Below are positions 1-4,818 of a stretch of DNA of 7,643 nucleotides, piece by piece. Source of the stretch: Clostridiales bacterium (lineage in GTDB: Bacteria; Bacillota; Clostridia; Oscillospirales; CAG-272); assembly GCA_004554105.1 (NCBI GenBank), contig SFNW01000090.1, forward strand, positions 1-7,643, written 5' to 3'. Positions within the stretch are counted from its first letter, which is position 1, and each line of letters begins with the position of its first letter. The notes beneath the pieces are model-generated. The model saw nothing but the letters and a program-made list of their open reading frames with translations. It did not search any database and was not told the DNA's origin. The position numbers and the translations under genes were made by a program.

Positions 1-26
1 GATACGGTTGTATCCTGTAAAATCAT
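1..26 (-). CDS. Start of a divergent gene (first eight codons only)
   Basis: On the reverse strand an ATG at 26-24 opens a frame that reads M-I-L-Q-D-T-T-V and runs off the left edge without a stop. It is preceded by AAAGGGG (41-35), eight bases from the ATG, which is a strong SD match and the main reason for the call. The frame is too short to assign a family. Its position, head to head with a catabolic operon and sharing a 169-bp intergenic region, is where a local transcriptional regulator (for example of the AraC type) is often found. That role is inference only; it could equally be another metabolic or transport gene. Confidence 0.5.
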
Positions 27-79
27 TGTTCCAACCCCTTTCGTTCTTATGGTACACCTCCGCGTGAAGTATTGCAAGA

Positions 80-104
80 TTTCGGCGCAAGCTTTCTTCC
101 GAAA
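80..104. promoter_or_regulatory. Imperfect palindrome, TTTCGG-N13-CCGAAA
   Basis: TTTCGG at 80-85 is mirrored by CCGAAA at 99-104, with the small palindrome AAGCTT (89-94) near the middle. A third TTTCGG lies at 137-142 inside ATTTTTTCGG, which can pair with CCGAAAAAT (99-107) apart from one extra T. Half-sites arranged this way between divergent genes suggest an operator, but six-base arms can arise by chance and no known regulator's site is recognised. Confidence 0.3.
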
Positions 105-160
105 AATACAAAAATTCCTGTTTTATCATTCCATTTTTTCGGTTTATGTTCTACAGTAAA

Positions 161-177
161 AACAGAACGCAACAGAA
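161..177 (+). repeat. 7-bp direct repeat AACAGAA with 10-bp period
   Basis: AACAGAA occurs at 161-167 and again at 171-177, a spacing of one DNA helical turn, and a further ACAG lies at 153-156, nine bases before the ACAG of the first copy. The repeats sit just upstream of the SD of the first operon gene, where a bound protein could block transcription or initiation. The function is unproven and the repeat is short. Confidence 0.3.
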
Positions 178-181
178 TTGT

Positions 182-187
182 GGGAGG
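182..187 (+). promoter_or_regulatory. SD (GGGAGG) that fixes a TTG start at 196
   Basis: GGGAGG lies eight bases before the TTG at 196-198. The in-frame upstream TTG at 178 has no such sequence in front of it and would place this SD inside the coding region. This decides the start of the glycyl radical enzyme. Confidence 0.8.
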
Positions 188-195
188 AAATTGAC

Positions 196-2397
196 TTGCA
201 TACTGATTTTTACAACGACCGACCTTTTATTGAAAACGAATACGAGGCGGCGGAATGGAACGAAAGCACCGGCGTGCCGCCCGAAGAACTGGACAGACAG
301 ATTCGCGCGTTTGCGAAAGAAAATCCGAAGATGTCCGCGCCGCTCTTGTTTGCCAACGCCTATAAAATCATGCTGGAGAACGCGCAGATCGGGCTGAATC
401 CGCACACGATGTTCCCGGATAAGCTGCGGCACGGCGGCTCTTATGTCAAGGACGCGACGCCGAGCGTGCTGGAGTACTTTGCACGCGAGCATTACGACCG
501 CGTTCTCGAACGCCGCTGTCCCGCGGTGCGAATGCAGCGCAGAATGTTCGGCTTCCTCGGCTTTGCTATCCCCGATACCGACGTCTGGCACACGGCGGCG
601 GACTGGCGCGCGGTCATCGGACTCGGCGCGCGCGGGCTGCTCGAGCGCATCAAAGCCGAAAAGCAGAAGAAACTCGACGGCGGCAGCCTTACACCGAAGC
701 AGACCGATTTTTACGATGCGGAAATTCTGGCGTTTGAGGCGTTGCTCACCTACATGAAGCGGCTGAAAGCCGAGTCCGACCGACTGGGGCTTGCCGACTA
801 TTCGGAGGCTTTGCGCGTCCTTGTCGACGAGCCGCCGCACACGCTGTATCAGGTGCTTTGCCTCAGCCACATTTTCTTAAACGTCATGGAACTCGGCAGA
901 GAGCGCTGCCGCACCTACGGTCCCGTAGACGAGCTGTATCTGCCCTTCTACACCGCAGATAAGCAAAGCGGCAGACTCACCCGCGAGTCGGCGACCGAGA
1001 TGTTCCGCTATTTCTGGCAGAAGGTCGCCGCCGAAAAACGCTATGCCGACCAGCCTATCTGCATCGGCAAAGCATGGAGCGACGACGGCGACGGTGGGGA
1101 ACTGATTGAGGTCATGCTCGACGCCTATGCCGAACTGAAGGTCCACAATCCGAAAATTCACGTTCTCTGCCCGAAAAATCTCTCCGACAAGCTGCTCACC
1201 CGCCTTGTGACCATGATTCGGAACGGCTCGTCCTCGATGGTACTCGTCAACGACGAGACGGTCTACGCCGCCTACGAAAAAATCGGCATTCCGCGCGAGG
1301 TTTCCAAAGACTATATTCCGATCGGCTGCTACGAGTCGGTCATTATGGGGCGCGAGGACGCGCGTATCTGCGCGTCCTGGATCAACCTCGAAAAGGCGTG
1401 CGAATACACGATTACGGGCGGCAGAGATTTGCTCGGCAAGCTGGTCGTCGGGCCGCGCACCGAAGAGCCGAAAAGCTGGGACGAATTTCTCGCGACCTAC
1501 TACCGCCACTTGGAAGACCAAATTGATGTTGTACTCAACAACGTCAACGTGCAGGCGCCCTTTGCGGGCGAGGCAAACCCGTCGCCCTTCTACTCGGGTA
1601 CAATCGCGTCCTGCGTCGAGCAGGGCAAGGACGTGTTTGACGGCGGTATGGAGTACCGCAACCAGTCGATTAAGTGCTTTGCGATTGCCACGGCGGTCGA
1701 CTCGCTGCTCGCGGTCAAAAAATTCGTCTATGAGCGCGGCATGGTCACGCTGCCCGAGCTTTGCCGCATTCTCGAGAACAACTGGGAGGGCGCGGAGGCA
1801 CTCCGCACCCTGATTCTGCGCGACCCCGTCAAATACGGCAACCATATTGCCGAAGCGGACGACCTCGCGCACGACATTTTCAAATTCTGTGCCGCGCATA
1901 TCATCGGCAAGCCGACCTCCACGGGCGGCGTGTTCCGCCTCGGCTGCGATTCGGTCAACATGGCGGAGAGCTACGGCAACCGCTGTGCGGCAAGCCCCGA
2001 CGGCAGACTTGCCCGCACGCCGCTCTCCAAAAATATGCGCCCCGTCAACGGTATGGAGAAAAACGGCGTCACTGCCTTTATTCAGTCGATTTGCAAGCTC
2101 GACAACACCGATTTTGTCGACGGCGCACCGCTCGACTTTATGGTGCACCCCTCGGCGGTCGAGGGCGAGGACGGCATCGCGGCGATGAAATCGCTGGTGC
2201 GCGTCTTCTTCGCGGGCGGCGGCTTTGCGATTCAGGGCAACATCGTCGACCTCGACACGCTGCTCGACGCCAAGGCGCACCCCGAAAAGTACCCGACTTT
2301 GCAGGTGCGCGTCTGCGGCTGGAACGAATACTTCGTCAATATGCACGAGAAGGTGCAAAACGACTTTATCAACCGAACGATGGGGCTTGAACAATGA
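196..2397 (+). CDS. Glycyl radical enzyme, pyruvate formate-lyase/diol dehydratase family, unknown substrate
   Basis: Cytoplasmic, oxygen-sensitive enzyme of the PFL-like superfamily, 733 aa from the TTG at 196, slightly shorter than PFL or glycerol dehydratase (about 760-790). The C-terminal glycyl radical loop reads VRVCGWNEYFVNM (704-716), with the radical on Gly708, 26 residues before the end. The thiyl radical residue is Cys378 in IGCYESV (376-382). Glu380, two residues on, matches the general base of the glycerol/propanediol dehydratase type, whereas PFL itself has paired cysteines. Other family features are NPSPFYSG (461-468), SPDGR (600-604) and the NGVTAFIQS stretch that leads to the radical domain. 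There is no N-terminal extension of the kind that targets such enzymes to microcompartments. The stop overlaps the activase start (ATGA). An eliminase (dehydratase) or C-C/C-O lyase on a sugar-derived compound is likely. The Tyr in GCYE, where characterised dehydratases usually have Val, leaves the substrate open. Confidence 0.93.
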   Translation: MHTDFYNDRPFIENEYEAAEWNESTGVPPEELDRQIRAFAKENPKMSAPLLFANAYKIMLENAQIGLNPHTMFPDKLRHGGSYVKDATPSVLEYFAREHYDRVLERRCPAVRMQRRMFGFLGFAIPDTDVWHTAADWRAVIGLGARGLLERIKAEKQKKLDGGSLTPKQTDFYDAEILAFEALLTYMKRLKAESDRLGLADYSEALRVLVDEPPHTLYQVLCLSHIFLNVMELGRERCRTYGPVDELYLPFYTADKQSGRLTRESATEMFRYFWQKVAAEKRYADQPICIGKAWSDDGDGGELIEVMLDAYAELKVHNPKIHVLCPKNLSDKLLTRLVTMIRNGSSSMVLVNDETVYAAYEKIGIPREVSKDYIPIGCYESVIMGREDARICASWINLEKACEYTITGGRDLLGKLVVGPRTEEPKSWDEFLATYYRHLEDQIDVVLNNVNVQAPFAGEANPSPFYSGTIASCVEQGKDVFDGGMEYRNQSIKCFAIATAVDSLLAVKKFVYERGMVTLPELCRILENNWEGAEALRTLILRDPVKYGNHIAEADDLAHDIFKFCAAHIIGKPTSTGGVFRLGCDSVNMAESYGNRCAASPDGRLARTPLSKNMRPVNGMEKNGVTAFIQSICKLDNTDFVDGAPLDFMVHPSAVEGEDGIAAMKSLVRVFFAGGGFAIQGNIVDLDTLLDAKAHPEKYPTLQVRVCGWNEYFVNMHEKVQNDFINRTMGLEQ

Positions 2398-3287
2398 CCG
2401 GTATGATTCTGAACGTCAAGCGGTTTGAGATTCACGACGGTCCGGGAATGCGCACGACGCTTTTCCTGAAAGGCTGTCCGCTCCGCTGCAAATGGTGCCA
2501 CAATCCCGAAAGCCGGAGGCGCGAAGCGCAGCTTGCGTTCTATCGGCACAAATGTGTGGATTGCGGTGCTTGCGCCGCGGTCTGCCCGAGCGGCGCACAG
2601 ACGCTTGTCAACGGCGTACACCGCTTTGACGCCGAAAAATGCGTCGCCTGCGGCAAATGCGTCGCCGCCTGCCCGAAAGAAGCGCTCGTCCTGTTCGGCA
2701 GGACGGTCAGCCCGCTTGAGATTCTCCCCGAACTGCTCGAGGACAAGGTCTTTTTCGACGGCTCGGGCGGGGGCGTGACGGTAAGCGGCGGCGAGCCGCT
2801 GATGCAGCCCGCCTTTACCGCAGAACTGTTTCGGCTTCTGCGCGAAAACGGCGTGCATACCGCGCTTGACACCTGCCTGTACGCCTCGCGTGAAGCGCTC
2901 GATACCGTTCTGCCGCAGACCGATTTGCTGCTTGTCGACCTCAAGGCAATCGACCCCGAGGTGCATAAACGATGCACCGGCGTTTCAAACGAAATCATTC
3001 TCGACAATCTGCGCTATGTCGACCGCCTCGGCAAGCCGTATGAAATCCGCATTCCGTACATTCCGGGCGAAAACGACGGCGAAATCGAGAAGATTGCCGC
3101 ATTCATCGACACGCTGAAAAACGCGGACCGGGTCAAACTGCTCGCCTATCACGACCTGGCGCGTACCAAATACGCGGCACTCGGCGAGGATTATGAAATG
3201 GGCGACCGAAAGCCGCCGACCGCCGCCGAATACGAGGAAAAATTTGCGCTGTTAGCGGCGCACGGCATTCACGCAATCCACAAATAA
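2394..3287 (+). CDS. Glycyl radical enzyme activating enzyme (radical SAM)
   Basis: Partner activase, 297 aa. It uses S-adenosylmethionine and a [4Fe-4S] cluster to abstract hydrogen from the glycine of the enzyme encoded just upstream. The radical SAM motif CPLRCKWC gives Cys28, Cys32 and Cys35. A ferredoxin-like insert follows with two cluster motifs, CVDCGACAAVCP (54-65) and CVACGKCVAACP (83-94). The SAM-binding GGE motif is VSGGEP (130-135). The two extra clusters and the length are typical of activases of dehydratase-type glycyl radical enzymes; the PFL activase is about 246 aa and lacks them. This supports a non-PFL role for the pair. The ATG at 2394 overlaps the preceding stop by four bases and has GGGG eight bases upstream; Met4 (2403) is an alternative start. 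The overlap suggests translational coupling, as expected for an obligate partner. Confidence 0.95.
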   Translation: MTGMILNVKRFEIHDGPGMRTTLFLKGCPLRCKWCHNPESRRREAQLAFYRHKCVDCGACAAVCPSGAQTLVNGVHRFDAEKCVACGKCVAACPKEALVLFGRTVSPLEILPELLEDKVFFDGSGGGVTVSGGEPLMQPAFTAELFRLLRENGVHTALDTCLYASREALDTVLPQTDLLLVDLKAIDPEVHKRCTGVSNEIILDNLRYVDRLGKPYEIRIPYIPGENDGEIEKIAAFIDTLKNADRVKLLAYHDLARTKYAALGEDYEMGDRKPPTAAEYEEKFALLAAHGIHAIHK

Positions 3288-3324
3288 TGAGATTCACCCC
3301 GCGCTTTAAACCTTTACGAAACAC

Positions 3325-3330
3325 GGAGGA
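3325..3330 (+). promoter_or_regulatory. SD (GGAGGA) for the lipoprotein gene
   Basis: GGAGGA ends seven bases before the ATG at 3338. An in-frame ATG at 3287, overlapping the activase stop, lacks a comparable SD and would put 17 residues in front of a well-formed lipoprotein signal. The start at 3338 is therefore preferred. The 50-bp gap 3288-3337 holds no terminator. Confidence 0.8.
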
Positions 3331-3337
3331 AACCGAC

Positions 3338-4807
3338 ATGAAAAAACTTTTGCTTTTCCTGAGCTGCATTCTGCTCCTCGCGGCGCTCTGCGCCTGCGGG
3401 AACGACGCAGACCCCGCCGAGACCGACGCATCGACCGACGCGACGACCGAAACAACCGAAGCCACGACAGAGGAAATCGACTACACGCCACAGCCCACGG
3501 ACTACGGCAAGCACACGTTCACGGTGCTGTCTGCGGGCAATGTCGCGTTTGACGACTTTTCGCAGCTTGAGCCGTCCGAGGTCGTGCTTGACCATGCGCT
3601 CTATGAGCGGAAGAAGAAAGTCGAATCCGATTTCAACATCGAGATTGTGACCGACGTGCAGAAAGCACGTTCGGTGGGCGACGGTCCGGGCTACCGCCTC
3701 ATCGCGCAGGACGCGCTGTCGGGCAGCACGAACTACGACGCGGCACTGATTGCAGGCTATGACGTTGCGGTGCTGGCACGCGAGGATATGCTCTATGATT
3801 TGAATTCGCTTCCCGGGCTGAACCTTTCGCGTCCGTATTGGGATCAGAACGCAAACCGCGACCTGTCCATAAACGGCGTCATGTTTTTCACCACGGGTGA
3901 AATCACGGTTTCCGACAACAACGCGCTGTTTACCCTGCTGTTCAACAAAAAACTGGTCGACGACTATCAGCTTGAAAGCCCTTACGACTATGTCAAAGAG
4001 GACAACTGGACGCTCGAAACCTTTGCGTCGCTCGTCAAGGGCGTCAGCGATGACCTCAACGGCGACGGCGTGCGCGACGAGAACGACCGCTACGGCCTCT
4101 TGGTCTGGGACGACGCGATTATGGCGATCATCGACGGCGCGGGCGAAAAGTGCGCGACGGTCAATGAAAACGGCGAAATCGAACTGACGCTGTACAGCGA
4201 CAGAACGGCAAGCATACTTGACAGATACTTCGATATCATATATGATGATACTACCGCGATCTGCTATCAGCGGAAGTTGAAGAGCGCATCGGGCATTTGG
4301 AACAACAATCAGGGACTGTTTTGGATGAGCACGCTCGGCAACGTGCCGAAGCTGCGCACGATGGAGGCGGACTTCGGCATCGTCCCCTATCCCAAGGCGG
4401 ACAAAGAGCAGGACACCTACCATCAGACGATTTCGCCCTACAACTCGCAGTTCTACTGCGTGCCGAAACTCTCCGAGAATCCCGAGCGCACCGGCAGGAT
4501 TCTCGACGCGCTCGCCTATTACGGCGGGGAAATCGTGACGCCCGCGTACTACGAAAAGACGATTGTCGGGCAGAGTGCGCGCGACGAGGAATCGGTCGAA
4601 ATGCTCGACATCATTCTGTCGTCGATGACCTTCGACTTCGGCTATTATTATCAGCTCGGCACATACAACAGCCAGTTGATTTACATGGTGCGCGAATACG
4701 ACCGCAGCTTTACCACGCGCTATGAGTCCTACCGCGACGCCGCCGAGGCACAGCTTGCCGAAATCAACGAGGCGTATGCCAAGGCAGTCTCCGCGTGGAA
4801 ATCATGA
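3338..4807 (+). CDS. Extracellular solute-binding lipoprotein, probable sugar ABC importer component
   Basis: Membrane-anchored substrate-binding protein, 489 aa. The N-terminus is a classic lipoprotein signal: MKK, a Leu-rich core (residues 4-17), then the lipobox L-C-A-C with Cys20 as the lipidated residue. A low-complexity linker rich in Asp, Thr and Glu follows (about 22-48), as in many Clostridia lipoproteins, lifting the binding domain off the membrane. The mature domain begins near HTFTVLSAG. The segment D239-L-N-G-D-G-V-R-D-E-N-D250 followed by RYG resembles the EF-hand-like calcium loop seen in many solute-binding proteins of this class. Length and layout fit oligosaccharide or sugar binders; the ligand cannot be read. 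No permease or ATPase gene is in the window, so these must lie downstream or elsewhere, or the protein works with a shared importer. Codon usage shifts briefly near 4210-4255 (ATA, AGA, CTT). The stop overlaps an ATG (ATGA at 4804). Confidence 0.88.
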   Translation: MKKLLLFLSCILLLAALCACGNDADPAETDASTDATTETTEATTEEIDYTPQPTDYGKHTFTVLSAGNVAFDDFSQLEPSEVVLDHALYERKKKVESDFNIEIVTDVQKARSVGDGPGYRLIAQDALSGSTNYDAALIAGYDVAVLAREDMLYDLNSLPGLNLSRPYWDQNANRDLSINGVMFFTTGEITVSDNNALFTLLFNKKLVDDYQLESPYDYVKEDNWTLETFASLVKGVSDDLNGDGVRDENDRYGLLVWDDAIMAIIDGAGEKCATVNENGEIELTLYSDRTASILDRYFDIIYDDTTAICYQRKLKSASGIWNNNQGLFWMSTLGNVPKLRTMEADFGIVPYPKADKEQDTYHQTISPYNSQFYCVPKLSENPERTGRILDALAYYGGEIVTPAYYEKTIVGQSARDEESVEMLDIILSSMTFDFGYYYQLGTYNSQLIYMVREYDRSFTTRYESYRDAAEAQLAEINEAYAKAVSAWKS

Positions 4808-4812
4808 AAGGA
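4807..4812 (+). promoter_or_regulatory. SD (AAAGGA) that favours a start at 4819
   Basis: AAAGGA lies immediately after the ATG at 4804 and about seven bases before the ATG at 4819. Starting at 4819 also gives a compact signal peptide (MRKFAVKSIR then a hydrophobic core). The ATG at 4804 overlaps the preceding stop and stays possible, adding only MKGKR. Confidence 0.6.
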
Positions 4813-4818
4813 AAGAGA

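Larger units (their letters stand above)
27..195. promoter_or_regulatory. Divergent intergenic / promoter region
   Basis: This stretch lies between the two divergent start codons and is clearly more AT-rich than the genes. It should hold the promoters for both directions. No strong sigma-70 type promoter is visible. The best rightward pair is TTTATC (122-127) and TATGTT (145-150) with a 17-bp spacer, matching the consensus at 3/6 and 4/6. The best leftward pair is TTGCAA (77-72) and TACCAT (54-49), also 17 bp apart, at 4/6 and 4/6, which would give a very short leader. Short repeats that could be operators are listed separately. I see no riboswitch, tRNA or terminator here. Confidence 0.5.

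Noticed and set aside
49..77. TTGCAA-N17-TACCAT as a leftward promoter
   Set aside because: It matches the consensus at only 4/6 in each box and would place the transcript start within or next to the SD, so it is noted in the intergenic region but not called.
99..142. Stem CCGAAAAAT / ATTTTTTCGG as a terminator or leader hairpin
   Set aside because: The loop would be about 25 bases, the stem is AT-rich with a bulge, and no U-tract follows; it is better viewed as repeated half-sites.
151..870. 239-codon reverse-strand frame
   Set aside because: It is mostly opposite the 5' part of the glycyl radical enzyme gene and its product shows no recognisable motif.
1761..2390. 209-codon forward frame overlapping the glycyl radical domain
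   Set aside because: It lies in another frame of a clear gene and is Arg/Gln/His-rich, typical of a shadow of GC-rich coding DNA.
877..2394. 505-codon reverse-strand frame opposite the glycyl radical enzyme
   Set aside because: It is again the codon-register mirror of a well-supported gene; it ends where the forward gene uses TTA (877-879). No family features are visible.
3288..3337. Possible terminator or promoter between activase and lipoprotein genes
   Set aside because: The 50 bp show no hairpin with a T-run and no recognisable -35/-10 pair; only the SD is evident.
3314..4423. 369-codon reverse-strand frame opposite the lipoprotein gene
   Set aside because: It overlaps a gene with lipobox, SD and family features; its product is composition-biased and unrecognisable.
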